A stretch of DNA of 64,000 bases from contig NZ_CP173029.1 of the NCBI RefSeq assembly GCF_044772865.1, positions 682,001 through 746,000 of the forward strand. The letters are read 5' to 3'. A program made the position numbers and the translations under genes. The DNA is from Algirhabdus cladophorae. GTDB taxonomy: Bacteria > Pseudomonadota > Alphaproteobacteria > Rhodobacterales > Rhodobacteraceae. Positions within the stretch are counted from its first letter, which is position 1; each line of letters starts with the position of its first letter. The notes below the pieces were generated by a model. It was not told the DNA's origin and ran no database searches. It was given only the letters and a program-made list of their open reading frames with translations. Positions 8,125 to 16,536 of this stretch are shown here, piece by piece.

Positions 8125-8994
8125 TCAAATGCTTTTGCGGGTAGCGATGTAGACACCCACGGCAGCGATGCCGATACCAGCCCAGCCCCAAAGCGGCATT
8201 GTTTCCCCGACCAAGAGCCAGGCGATGAGGGCCGCAAGGGGGGGGACGAGGAATAACAGGGACGAGACAGAACTTACATCGCCCGCGCGGATCATCGCCA
8301 AAAGCAGGCTGACTGCGATCACGGAATTGCCGATCACCAAATAGGCCAGAGCTGCGCCAAACTGCCATGTCCAATCCACGTGGTAGCCGTCTTGGGCGAT
8401 AATAAAGGGGATCAAACCAATCAAGCCCGCGCTGTAGCCGATGAGGTTCGAAGTGACGGGATGATGGTCCAGCCCAAACCGTTTCTCCCACAGGCTGCCC
8501 GATGTAATCCCGGCAAGAGCGATTGCGCAAAAGACAAATCCGATCAGCGGCGGGGCCTCGACCGTCGAGCGCGCCGTGATCACCAGCCCTGTGCCCAAGA
8601 GTCCCAGCATAAGGCCCATCCAGCGTTTGCGACTGACCCTTTCACCGGTGCTGGTGGGGGCAAGGATTGCCACGAGGATCGGTTGAAACGACATGATCAA
8701 GGCGACGGTGCCCACAGCGATACCAATGTCAAAAGCATAGTAGGAAAAGCCAAAGTAGATGGTTTGAATAAAGAGCCCCACAAGGGCCAGATGACCCCAA
8801 TCCGCGCGGGTTTTGGGCAGCGGCGGGCGCAGAACGGCAAACATAACGGCCATGATCGCAATCACACACAAAAAGCGCAGCAACAGCAAAGTCATGGGAT
8901 CAGTATAACGCAGAGCAAGACTGGCAATGCCGTATCCCGCAGACCAAAGGCCTAGGAACGCAAATGGTGCCAGTTTGAGCAGGGTCTGGTTCAG
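8125..8994 (-). CDS. DMT superfamily exporter (EamA domain), probable CTG start
   Basis: A ten-helix drug/metabolite transporter with two EamA halves. The first ATG (8895) would remove the first helix, yet the same frame upstream encodes a typical EamA beginning (LNQTLLKLAPFAFLGLWSAG then the Pro/Leu-rich link to LLLLRF). There is no ATG, GTG or TTG between the in-frame stop (at about 9004-9006) and that segment; the only sensible initiator is CTG at 8994, which overlaps the Usp stop as CTGA and has GAGG 7 nt ahead. With it the protein is 289 residues, the usual family length. Substrate unknown. Confidence 0.8.
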   Translation of the reverse strand: MNQTLLKLAPFAFLGLWSAGYGIASLALRYTDPMTLLLLRFLCVIAIMAVMFAVLRPPLPKTRADWGHLALVGLFIQTIYFGFSYYAFDIGIAVGTVALIMSFQPILVAILAPTSTGERVSRKRWMGLMLGLLGTGLVITARSTVEAPPLIGFVFCAIALAGITSGSLWEKRFGLDHHPVTSNLIGYSAGLIGLIPFIIAQDGYHVDWTWQFGAALAYLVIGNSVIAVSLLLAMIRAGDVSSVSSLLFLVPPLAALIAWLLVGETMPLWGWAGIGIAAVGVYIATRKSI

Positions 8995-9446
8995 GTGATT
9001 GCCTCAAGCCGGTCTTTGGTCATATCACCGGGCACAATTGTGATTGGAACAGGAAGGTCGCCTGCGGATTTGGTCAGGGCAGTGACCAAAGGCCCGGGGC
9101 CTTTGCCATCTGTAGCAGCCCCCAGCACCAGCACGCCGATGTCGCTGTCGTCTTGGACTTGGGCCAAAATCTCGCGCAGGGGTTCGCCCTCGCGGATGAC
9201 CAGTTCTGGGTTGATGTTTTGCTTGTCGCGCATCCATTTGGCAAAAACCTCGAAATGCACTTCGATCCGTTCGCGGGCCTCTTCGCGCATAATCGCGCCC
9301 ACGCCAATCCAGTGATTAAACTCCTCGGGCGGGATCACTGACAAGACTTCGACGCCACCGCCGGTATTTGCCGCGCGCATGGCCGCAAAACGCATTGCAT
9401 TGAGGCATTCGCGGCTGTCGTCCAAGACCACCAAAAACTTGCGCAT
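8991..9446 (-). CDS. Universal stress protein (UspA family)
   Basis: A 151-residue cytoplasmic Usp domain. The start MRKFLVVLDDSRECLNAMRFA and the later VLVLGAATDGKGPGPLVTAL (about residues 105-124) resemble the ATP-binding type, although the usual G-x2-G-x9-G-S/T is altered (GAATDGKGPGP...). Usp proteins are induced in stress and bind ATP or AMP. It is followed with a 4-nt overlap by the EamA gene, so the two are co-translated. Confidence 0.9.
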   Translation of the reverse strand: MRKFLVVLDDSRECLNAMRFAAMRAANTGGGVEVLSVIPPEEFNHWIGVGAIMREEARERIEVHFEVFAKWMRDKQNINPELVIREGEPLREILAQVQDDSDIGVLVLGAATDGKGPGPLVTALTKSAGDLPVPITIVPGDMTKDRLEAIT

Positions 9447-9519
9447 GTGCTGTGCCTCCCTGATTGCCAGCGGCCAAGACTACCGTGGGCCGCGAGGTTG
9501 CGCCACTCAATTCTGGGCT

Positions 9520-10092
9520 TTACCTTTGTTTCAGCTTGGATTTGGCTGCAGCCCAACTGTGCGGGGTGATTTCCCAAATATCCTGAGGCTGTTCGCCGTC
9601 TTGATACTGCCCTGTATTGACGCCGATTTTATAAGCGCCGGTTTTGTCTTTCACCGCCTTTGAGGCAAGATTGGTCGATCTGGTTGTCACGCACAACCGC
9701 GGCTTTTGCAGGACATCAAAGACATAGTCTTGGGTTACCCCCACGGCTTCGGTCATCAGCCCTTGGCCCCAATAGTCCTGTGCGATCCAAAAGCCGCGAT
9801 TTTCTGGATCGTCCTTGGCGAATTTGTATTCAATTACCCCGATCAGCGCGCGGGGCTCTTGATGCCAAAAGATCCCCCAAAAATACAGTTCTTGCTGCGT
9901 GCTGTCTTTCAGCCTGCGCTCGATGTAGTCGAGGGATCCGTTCTTGGGATAGGGCCATGGGATACCACCAATGTCCTTGATGATCTCCCAATTGGCAAAA
10001 TGCTGCTGCATTGCAGGCGCATCGTCCAAAGCCACGGACCGCAAGATCAATCGAGTTGACGCGAGCGTGGGGGTCAGCGTGGTCGGCGACAT
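9520..10092 (-). CDS. GNAT family N-acetyltransferase (RimJ-like)
   Basis: A 190-residue protein of the Acetyltransf_3/RimJ type: strand-forming TRLILRSVALDDAPAMQQHF at the N-terminus, then GFWIAQDYWGQGLMTEAV (about residues 106-123), which is the acetyl-CoA binding loop region in this branch. Such enzymes acetylate protein N-termini, antibiotics or small amines; the substrate is not evident. It sits 9 nt after the aminotransferase stop on the same strand and probably shares its transcript. Confidence 0.88.
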   Translation of the reverse strand: MSPTTLTPTLASTRLILRSVALDDAPAMQQHFANWEIIKDIGGIPWPYPKNGSLDYIERRLKDSTQQELYFWGIFWHQEPRALIGVIEYKFAKDDPENRGFWIAQDYWGQGLMTEAVGVTQDYVFDVLQKPRLCVTTRSTNLASKAVKDKTGAYKIGVNTGQYQDGEQPQDIWEITPHSWAAAKSKLKQR

Positions 10093-10101
10093 AGCATCAC
10101 G

Positions 10102-10971
10102 TCAGATCAGGGGGTGTTGGGCGGCCCAGTCCCAATAAAGATCGCGGGTTTTCTGGGTCAGAGGACCGACTTGATAGTGGGTGTCCTCAAATTGGGTGAC
10201 AGGCGTCACCTTGGACATATTGCCGGACATGAACACTTCGTCGGCGGCATGGAAGTCGGCGTAGGTCAGCACCTGTTCTACGACTGTGACATCGGCAGCG
10301 CGCAAATTAGAGATGTGCCGGGCACGTGTGATCCCGGCAAGGAACGTGCCATTGGCGATGGGTGTTTTGACCACGCCATCCTTGACCATAAAGATATTTG
10401 CAGTTGCTGTTTCGGCGACGTTGCCCGCCACATCCGTAGACAGAACATTGGTAAAACCTTTGGATCGTGCTTCGGCCAACATGCGGTTATTGTTGGGATA
10501 AAGGCAGCCTGCCTTGGCGTTGACCACATTGTTGTCCAGCGTTGGGCGGCGAAACTGGGTGGTGGTCAGGGTCGCGGTGGCTGTTGGTGGGGCAAAGGGT
10601 ATTTCCTCTAGGCAGATGGTAAACCCTGTGGTGTCGGGCGACGGCAAAATGCCCAGATCACCGCCATCAATCGCCCAATACATGGGACGGATATAAACAG
10701 GCGTGCCGGGATCAAAGAGGGCCAAACCCTCCTGCACCAGTTTGATCATATCGGGCGTGTTGACTGTCGGCGTGATCATCAGCGCCTCGGCTGAGGCATT
10801 GACGCGTGCGCAGTGCAGATCGAGGTCGGGCACCAAGCCGTTGACCATACGTGCCCCGTCAAAGACATTGCTGCCCAGCCATGCGCCATGATCACCTGCA
10901 TTCATGATCGCCACATCGCCGTCGTGCCAAGCGCCTTGGAAATATGTCTTGATCGTTTTGCCCATTGCCAT
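10102..10971 (-). CDS. ilvE: Branched-chain amino acid aminotransferase-like, PLP fold type IV
   Basis: A 289-residue class IV aminotransferase. The PLP lysine lies in NVVNAKAGCLYPNNNR, and the ETATANIFMVKDG and GITRARHI motifs (cofactor phosphate region) follow in order. The enzyme likely interconverts branched-chain amino acids and 2-oxo acids, but D-amino-acid aminotransferase and aminodeoxychorismate lyase share this fold, so the substrate is inferred. ATG at 10971 has AGAAGG about 8 nt upstream; another ATG two codons in is also possible. Confidence 0.85.
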   Translation of the reverse strand: MAMGKTIKTYFQGAWHDGDVAIMNAGDHGAWLGSNVFDGARMVNGLVPDLDLHCARVNASAEALMITPTVNTPDMIKLVQEGLALFDPGTPVYIRPMYWAIDGGDLGILPSPDTTGFTICLEEIPFAPPTATATLTTTQFRRPTLDNNVVNAKAGCLYPNNNRMLAEARSKGFTNVLSTDVAGNVAETATANIFMVKDGVVKTPIANGTFLAGITRARHISNLRAADVTVVEQVLTYADFHAADEVFMSGNMSKVTPVTQFEDTHYQVGPLTQKTRDLYWDWAAQHPLI

Positions 10972-11030
10972 TGGTCTAGCCCTTCTTGCGGTGTCGGATG
11001 AGGGTAGGCGGCAATGGGGCTAAGGTCCAG

Positions 11031-12194
11031 TCACCACATCTGTTTGTAGAGGGTAATAATTTGATCCGACGACGGCACTTTAGGATTGTTTTGGGGCGAG
11101 CCTGAGGCGAGCGCCTGATCCGCCATTAGTTGGAGCATTTCGTCGTCAGCCACATGGCCTAACCGCGCCGGCGATGGCACGTCCAGATCGATATTCAATT
11201 GTTCCAAACCGGCCACCAATTTGGCGCAGGCCATGTCGTCGCTGTCGTGGTCTGTAGCCATCTCCATAACCCGTGCGCAGGTGGCATAGCGGACAGGGGC
11301 CGCGGCCACGGAATAGGCGGTGACTACTGGCAAAAGCATGGCGTTGGACAGGCCATGGGCCACGTGGAAATGCGCCCCAATGGGGCGGCTCATGCCGTGG
11401 ACCAAGGCCACGGATGCATTGGAAAACGCCATGCCTGCCTGAGATGCGGCCAGCATCAAAGCCTCACGTGCGGTGGGGTTTTGCGGGTCATGGATGGCGG
11501 TGCGAACGTGGCGGGCGATCAGCGGCATCGCCGACAGGGCAAAGGCATCGGTGTAGGCAAAGGCGCGGCGGCTGACGTAGGCTTCAATCGCGTGGGTCAG
11601 GCTGTCGACGGCTGTATCTGCCGTGATCCGCGCGGGTTTTGTGGTGGTAAAGGTCCAGTCAATCAGGGCGGCGGTGGCCACACATCCAAGGCCCGACAGA
11701 TTGTATTTCTCTGGTGATTTGGTGTCGGTGATCACGCACCACCGGGTCAGTTCTGACCCTGTGCCGCCGGTTGTGGGGATTGCAATGACAGGTGGGCCGC
11801 AGCGATCGATTTGTGCCGGTGCTTTGTAGTCGCGCACATGACCGGGATTGACCGACATAAAGCTAATGGCCTTGGCTGTGTCCATTGGACTGCCGCCACC
11901 AAAGCCGATGATGCAATCGTAGGGGGCTTGGGCCAAGGCCTGCAACCCGTCGTCGACGCAGGCATCGGTTGGGTCCTCGACCACGCGATCAAACAGTCCC
12001 CATGCAATTTGGGCGGCATCCAGAACATCTGTGATGACCGACAGGTGGCCCAGATCCGCCATATTGGGGTCAGTCACGATCAATGGGTGCGACAGGCCAA
12101 GCTGCTGTAACACGTCCGCCAGCTCGCGGGCGACGCCACCGCCAATGCGAATGATCCGGGGCGATTGAACACGGCCAATGGAGTGAGCCAGCAT
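11031..12194 (-). CDS. Iron-containing alcohol dehydrogenase
   Basis: A 387-residue group III (Fe-ADH) dehydrogenase. The nucleotide-binding IIGFGGGSPMDTAKAI lies near residue 95-110, IPTTGGTGSELTRW near 140-155, and metal-ligand histidines appear in the second half (DSLTHAIEAY, HGMSRPIGAHFHVAHG). These are typical of NAD(P)-dependent enzymes acting on short-chain alcohols, lactaldehyde or 4-hydroxybutyrate. The gene is flanked by the aminotransferase on the same strand and a divergent unknown gene. Confidence 0.92.
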   Translation of the reverse strand: MLAHSIGRVQSPRIIRIGGGVARELADVLQQLGLSHPLIVTDPNMADLGHLSVITDVLDAAQIAWGLFDRVVEDPTDACVDDGLQALAQAPYDCIIGFGGGSPMDTAKAISFMSVNPGHVRDYKAPAQIDRCGPPVIAIPTTGGTGSELTRWCVITDTKSPEKYNLSGLGCVATAALIDWTFTTTKPARITADTAVDSLTHAIEAYVSRRAFAYTDAFALSAMPLIARHVRTAIHDPQNPTAREALMLAASQAGMAFSNASVALVHGMSRPIGAHFHVAHGLSNAMLLPVVTAYSVAAAPVRYATCARVMEMATDHDSDDMACAKLVAGLEQLNIDLDVPSPARLGHVADDEMLQLMADQALASGSPQNNPKVPSSDQIITLYKQMW

Positions 12195-12342
12195 GAGCAG
12201 TTGATCCTTTTGCAGAGTTTCCGGCAGCCTAGAAGTGTCCTAGACAAACGGAAAGGCCCCATGTGCGCCGATTTGGGTTTGTGGATGAATGAGTGCCCTT
12301 ACCAGGGCTGATACTGTGTCAGACGTGCTGAGGAGATGGGTC

Positions 12343-12825
12343 ATGATGGGCTTTTACACGCCACAAGTGCCTGAACCGCTGGGGCTTGATTTGGCGAAAT
12401 TGGCGGCAGGCGGATCCTGTCCCACGCAGTTTTACGGCGAAACCCATGACGGTTGTGATGTCTATGTGCGATACCGCGGTGGCCGGTTGGCTGTGCATGT
12501 GGCGACTACGATTGGCCAAGACGCCCTTGATGGGCGCTGTGTTTTGCAGGTCGATATTGGGGGTGTCTATGATGGCACAATAAGCCTAACGCAATTTTGT
12601 CGTCACTTTGGAGTGACTGTGAACGGCGCTATTCCGGGTGAGACTGATCCGAAGGCAGATCGATTAACGGATTTCACGGGGCAGACCACCTATTGGGAGG
12701 TGCATCTGGACCAAACAATGGATCAAACGTCGCGCGCTATTGTTTCAAAAGCCTGTGCTGTGTTTTCGCAGGCCATGTTGGTGCAACCCATTTATGACAA
12801 AGCGTCCGGATTTCGTGGCGCCTGA
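12343..12825 (+). CDS. Hypothetical protein, 160 residues
   Basis: Not recognised. The frame opens at 12289, but the ATG at 12343 is preferred because GAGGAG lies 7 nt before it and an ATG-ATG pair follows. The protein is soluble, with no signal peptide or membrane helix, and beta-rich in the middle (DVYVRYRGGRLAVHVATT...LQVDIGGVYDGTISL). Its 3' end overlaps the next small gene by 32 nt, which suggests the two are co-translated. It is divergent from the alcohol dehydrogenase. Confidence 0.7.
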   Translation: MMGFYTPQVPEPLGLDLAKLAAGGSCPTQFYGETHDGCDVYVRYRGGRLAVHVATTIGQDALDGRCVLQVDIGGVYDGTISLTQFCRHFGVTVNGAIPGETDPKADRLTDFTGQTTYWEVHLDQTMDQTSRAIVSKACAVFSQAMLVQPIYDKASGFRGA

Positions 12826-13042
12826 TCAAGGCAAACTTCAATTGTATTTGTGCTTTAAGCCTTGGCAGTTCCCAAAGCCAATTCGCACAATTGTTCGATC
12901 CCCGAACGCTGGCACACAAGTGGAGGAGAAGGCTCATGGGACGTTGAGTATAACGACCCGTTTCCCGACAGATGACAGCAAAACTTTACAAGCACTTGCG
13001 CGACTTCAGGCCTGTATAGCAGAGCTTACCGAAGCTGAGTGA
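12794..13042 (+). CDS. Small hypothetical protein, 82 residues, overlapping the previous gene
   Basis: The ATG at 12794 lies inside the end of the preceding gene, in another frame. The product (MTKRPDFVAPDQGKLQLYLC... ending LQALARLQACIAELTEAE) has the composition of a folded protein with a beta half and a C-terminal helix. No family recognised. Evidence for coding is the normal amino acid composition, the coupled overlap and the stop just before the terminator hairpin at 13063-13095. Confidence 0.55.
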   Translation: MTKRPDFVAPDQGKLQLYLCFKPWQFPKPIRTIVRSPNAGTQVEEKAHGTLSITTRFPTDDSKTLQALARLQACIAELTEAE

Positions 13043-13057
13043 TTGGAGTTTGGATGC

Positions 13058-13095
13058 AAAAAGGCTCTTGCTCGCAGGGGGCGCGCGCAAGAGCC
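13058..13095 (-). terminator. Rho-independent terminator of trpS
   Basis: A 9-bp stem (GGCTCTTGC at 13063-13071 with GCAAGAGCC at 13087-13095) followed on the minus strand by TTTTT (13062-13058). It lies about 125 nt past the trpS stop. The stem would also form in transcripts of the plus-strand small gene that stops at 13042, but without a T-run. Confidence 0.75.
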
Positions 13096-13219
13096 GGATG
13101 TGGGATCGCGAGGGACAGTATAGGCGATCAAACATCACTGTCTGAGCCGGGACAGGCTTGTGACACTGCGCACGCTCGCAGATGTTTGATTCTGTTTTGT
13201 GACAGTCCGTGGGGGATAT

Positions 13220-14236
13220 TTAACGGACCATCCCGACGATCTGGTAGGTTTTGGCCAAGATCGGCTCGGCGATGGCCCGTGCGCGCTCGGCACCCGAGGC
13301 AAGGATCTTGTCGATTTCATCCGTGTGCTGCATTAAACGCTCCATTTCAGCGCCAATCGGGCCCAGCTTGGCCACGGCTAAATCCGAGAGTTGTGGTTTG
13401 AACGTGCCAAACTGCTGACCTTCGAATTGGGTCAGAACAGTTTGGGCGTCGCTGCCTTCGAGGGCTGCATAGATGTTGATCAGGTTGCGGGCCTCGGGTC
13501 GGTCCGCCAAATCATCAAGGCTGGCAGGCAGCGGATCTGGATCGGTTTTAGCTTTGCGGATCTTCTTGGCAATGTCATCAGCCGTGTCGGTCATATTGAT
13601 CCGGCTCATGTCTGAGGGATCCGATTTTGACATCTTCTTGGATCCATCGCGCAGGCTCATCACCCGCGTGGCACTGCCTTCAATCACAGGTTCGGTCATG
13701 GGAAAGAAATCCACACCGTAGTCGTGATTGAACTTAGCGGCGATGTCGCGGGTCAGCTCGATATGCTGTTTTTGATCCTCGCCCACAGGCACGTGGGTCG
13801 TGTGATAGATCAAGATATCAGCGGCCATCAGAGATGGATAGGCAAACAAGCCCAGCGAGGCGTTTTGCTGGTTCTTGCCCGCTTTGTCTTTCCATTGGGT
13901 CATACGCTGCATCCAGCCCATGCGGGCAACACAGTTAAAGATCCAGCCCAGCTGTGCATGCTCGGGCACTTGGGATTGGTTGAACAACATGGATTTCGCT
14001 GGATCCAGACCCGCCGCGATATAGCCCGCGGCCAATTCGCGGGTGTTGTGGCGCAGGTCAGCGGGGCTTTGTGGCACTGTGATCGCATGCAGATCAACCA
14101 TGCAATACAGCGTCTCGATCCCATCGTCTTGCATAGCCACGAACCGTTTGATCGCGCCAAGGTAGTTGCCTAGGGTCAATCCGCCAGACGGCTGGATGCC
14201 GGAAAAGACGCGGGGGGTAAAGTGTGTCTCGGACAT
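13220..14236 (-). CDS. trpS: Tryptophanyl-tRNA synthetase
   Basis: A 338-residue class I aminoacyl-tRNA synthetase. The HIGH-equivalent is in SGIQPSGGLTLGNYLGAI (about residues 10-27) and KKMSKSDPSD (about 200) is the KMSKS loop. It charges tRNA-Trp in the cytoplasm. The frame is open 26 codons further up, but MSETHFTPRVFSG at 14236 gives the normal N-terminus. It is divergent from the rhomboid gene. Confidence 0.97.
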   Translation of the reverse strand: MSETHFTPRVFSGIQPSGGLTLGNYLGAIKRFVAMQDDGIETLYCMVDLHAITVPQSPADLRHNTRELAAGYIAAGLDPAKSMLFNQSQVPEHAQLGWIFNCVARMGWMQRMTQWKDKAGKNQQNASLGLFAYPSLMAADILIYHTTHVPVGEDQKQHIELTRDIAAKFNHDYGVDFFPMTEPVIEGSATRVMSLRDGSKKMSKSDPSDMSRINMTDTADDIAKKIRKAKTDPDPLPASLDDLADRPEARNLINIYAALEGSDAQTVLTQFEGQQFGTFKPQLSDLAVAKLGPIGAEMERLMQHTDEIDKILASGAERARAIAEPILAKTYQIVGMVR

Positions 14237-14308
14237 AGGTTCGGATCCTGCTGGCAATCGGCGTTGGTGTCGCTTAACTCTGAGCCGGTAGATCGTCAAG
14301 GAAAGCCC

Positions 14309-14998
14309 ATGCAACAGCCCCCCAACACAACTGCGCCCTTTAACCCGTTACCGCCTGTCGTTGTGGCCTTGGCGGCTGTCTTGGCGGTAATCGAGATCGC
14401 GTTGTCTTTGGCGGAACGGGGCATTTTGGGCGGGGCGCAGGGCATCGGCTGGCGCACGGCGGCTGTGCAGGACTACGGGTTTTACGGGGTCATCGTCCAA
14501 GACTATGTGGAACGTGGTGTGACCTCGGGCAACCGATTGATGCGCTTTGTCAGTTATCCATTTGTGCATCTGTCGTTTACCAGTGCGATCTTTAGCATCG
14601 TGTTTATTCTGGCGCTGGGCAATATGGTGGGGCGGGTGTTTCGGCCTGTGGCGGTGCTGGTCATTTTCTTTGCGGCCAGTATTTTCGGGGCTTTGGCCTA
14701 TGGCGCCTTTACGGATTTGAACTTTCCTTTGGTTGGTGCGTTTCCCGGGGCTTATGGACTGATCGGGGCATTTACCTATCTTTTGTGGCTGCGACTGGGG
14801 CAAATGGGTGCCCAGCAATTGCGGGCTTTTTCGCTGATTGGCTTTTTGATGGGGTTTCAGCTGGTGTTTGGACTGCTCTTTGGAAGTGATCCCTCGTGGG
14901 TGGCTGATATTGCGGGTTTTGTGATCGGTTTGATCCTGTCGCCTTTGGTACGTCCGGGGGGCCTTGGGGAATTGATCAGGCGGATCCGGCGGGACTAG
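14309..14998 (+). CDS. Rhomboid-family membrane protein lacking catalytic Ser and His
   Basis: A 229-residue, about six-helix protein with the rhomboid layout: N-terminal helix, a long L1-type loop, SYPFVHLSFTSAIFSIVFIL, then AFPGAYGLIGAFTYLLW and IAGFVIGLILSPLV. In active rhomboids the corresponding sites read GxSG and H-xx-GF; here the Ser position is Pro (AFPGAYG) and the His position appears to be Asp (VADIAGF). It is therefore probably a non-proteolytic rhomboid. ATG at 14309 follows AAGGAAAG. It converges on murJ with a 4-nt overlap. Confidence 0.85.
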   Translation: MQQPPNTTAPFNPLPPVVVALAAVLAVIEIALSLAERGILGGAQGIGWRTAAVQDYGFYGVIVQDYVERGVTSGNRLMRFVSYPFVHLSFTSAIFSIVFILALGNMVGRVFRPVAVLVIFFAASIFGALAYGAFTDLNFPLVGAFPGAYGLIGAFTYLLWLRLGQMGAQQLRAFSLIGFLMGFQLVFGLLFGSDPSWVADIAGFVIGLILSPLVRPGGLGELIRRIRRD

Positions 14999-16536
14999 CG
15001 GCGCTTCAAGGCCTGACGCAACTCGCCAAAGGTGAAAGCCCCTGTCAGGTGGGCTGTGCCGAAATAGCTGGTGATGCCGAGGCTGATCAGGAGGGCCAAT
15101 CCGATATAGCGCAGACCCGCGCTGGCGATCATCGGGGCCAGCACGCCGGAAAACGCCACCAAAACCAAACCCATGCCAATCGAGGCAATCATGATTTTGG
15201 GCAGGCGGTCGGCAAATCTGGCGTCAAACTGTGCGGCAGGCCCCATGGACCGCGCGCCCAGCCACAACAGCAACACCATAGCCCAAGCGGCTACTGATGT
15301 GCCGATGGCCGCGGCCAAGAAGCCAAAGCTGCTTATCAACCCAATGGCCAACACAGCATTTACCACCAGAGAGACCAGCGCGAAATAGAAGGGACGTTTG
15401 GTGTCCTCGCGGGCAAAATAGAGCGGCTGAAGCGCCTTTTGCAGAACAAACGCAGGCAGGCCGAGACCGTAGATCGATAAAGCCAGCGCTGTGGCTTCGC
15501 TGTCGCTTTGGGTGAACGCGCCACGTTGAAACAGAACTGAAATCAGCTCGAACGGGATGGCCAGCAGGGCAATGGCTGCAGGGATGGTCAGGGCAAGGCT
15601 CAATTCGGTGGCGCGGTTGAAACTATAACGCCCGCCTTCGTCGTCGCCTGCCTGCAGCTTGCGGCTGAGATCGGGCAACAACACGACACCAATCGCAATG
15701 CCAACAACGCCTAATGGCAATTGATACAGGCGGTCGGCGTAGTTCAGCCACGCGATGGCCCCTTCGGTGAAACTGGCGACTTGGCGGCCAACCAGCAGAT
15801 TGACCTGCATCACGCCGCCGGCCAAGGCAGCCGGGGCTGCGATGATTGCAAGCCGTTTCAGATCCGGCGTCATGCGCGGGCGGCGCGGTGTGATGTCGAT
15901 CCCGGCCTTGCTGGCCGACCACCAGACCAACGCCAATTGCCCGATGCCAGCAACTGGTACGGCCCAAGCCAGCGTGGTGCCCATTGGCCAACCTAGGGCA
16001 GTGGCCAGCAAAAGGGCTGCGATAAAGACAATATTGAGGACAACAGGGGCGGCTGCTGCGGCCACAAAACGGCCCATAGCATTCAGCACGCCGGACAGAA
16101 GGGCCGCAAGCGAGATAAACAGGATATACGGAAACGCGATACGGCCAAAGTTGACGGCCAAATCAAAGCGCACATCACCGACAAACCCACTGGCCATGGC
16201 CCAGACCAAATAGGGCATCGCAAAAAGCGCCAAAACCGTAAAAACAATCAGTACCGAGGCAAGTCCGGTCAATGCGTCCCGAGCAAAGCCCTCGGGATCA
16301 TCGCCTGCCTCAAGTTTTTTGGAGAACATCGGTACAAAGGCCATGTTAAACGCGCCTTCGGCAAAGAACCGGCGGAACATATTGGGCAGCGAAAACGCGA
16401 TCAGGAACGCTTCTGCCACAGGGCCTGCGCCCAAAAAGGCTGCGATCATGATGTCGCGCACAAATCCCAAGACGCGGCTGAGCAGCGTCCAAACGCCAAC
16501 GGTCAAAAATCCTGATATCAACCGGATCGGGGTCAT
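14995..16536 (-). CDS. murJ: Lipid II flippase MurJ (MviN)
   Basis: A 513-residue polytopic MOP/MATE-fold protein with about 14 hydrophobic segments. The start MTPIRLISGFLTVGVWTLLS and the RVLGFVRDIMIAAFLGAGP stretch are typical of MurJ, which flips lipid II across the inner membrane for peptidoglycan synthesis. The ATG at 16536 overlaps the glnD stop as ATGA, a common alphaproteobacterial arrangement, so the frame's upstream extension is rejected. Confidence 0.96.
   Translation of the reverse strand: MTPIRLISGFLTVGVWTLLSRVLGFVRDIMIAAFLGAGPVAEAFLIAFSLPNMFRRFFAEGAFNMAFVPMFSKKLEAGDDPEGFARDALTGLASVLIVFTVLALFAMPYLVWAMASGFVGDVRFDLAVNFGRIAFPYILFISLAALLSGVLNAMGRFVAAAAAPVVLNIVFIAALLLATALGWPMGTTLAWAVPVAGIGQLALVWWSASKAGIDITPRRPRMTPDLKRLAIIAAPAALAGGVMQVNLLVGRQVASFTEGAIAWLNYADRLYQLPLGVVGIAIGVVLLPDLSRKLQAGDDEGGRYSFNRATELSLALTIPAAIALLAIPFELISVLFQRGAFTQSDSEATALALSIYGLGLPAFVLQKALQPLYFAREDTKRPFYFALVSLVVNAVLAIGLISSFGFLAAAIGTSVAAWAMVLLLWLGARSMGPAAQFDARFADRLPKIMIASIGMGLVLVAFSGVLAPMIASAGLRYIGLALLISLGITSYFGTAHLTGAFTFGELRQALKRR

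Noticed and set aside
8125..8895. EamA gene starting at the first ATG (8895)
   Set aside because: This would drop the first membrane helix, which is clearly encoded in frame up to the CTG at 8994.
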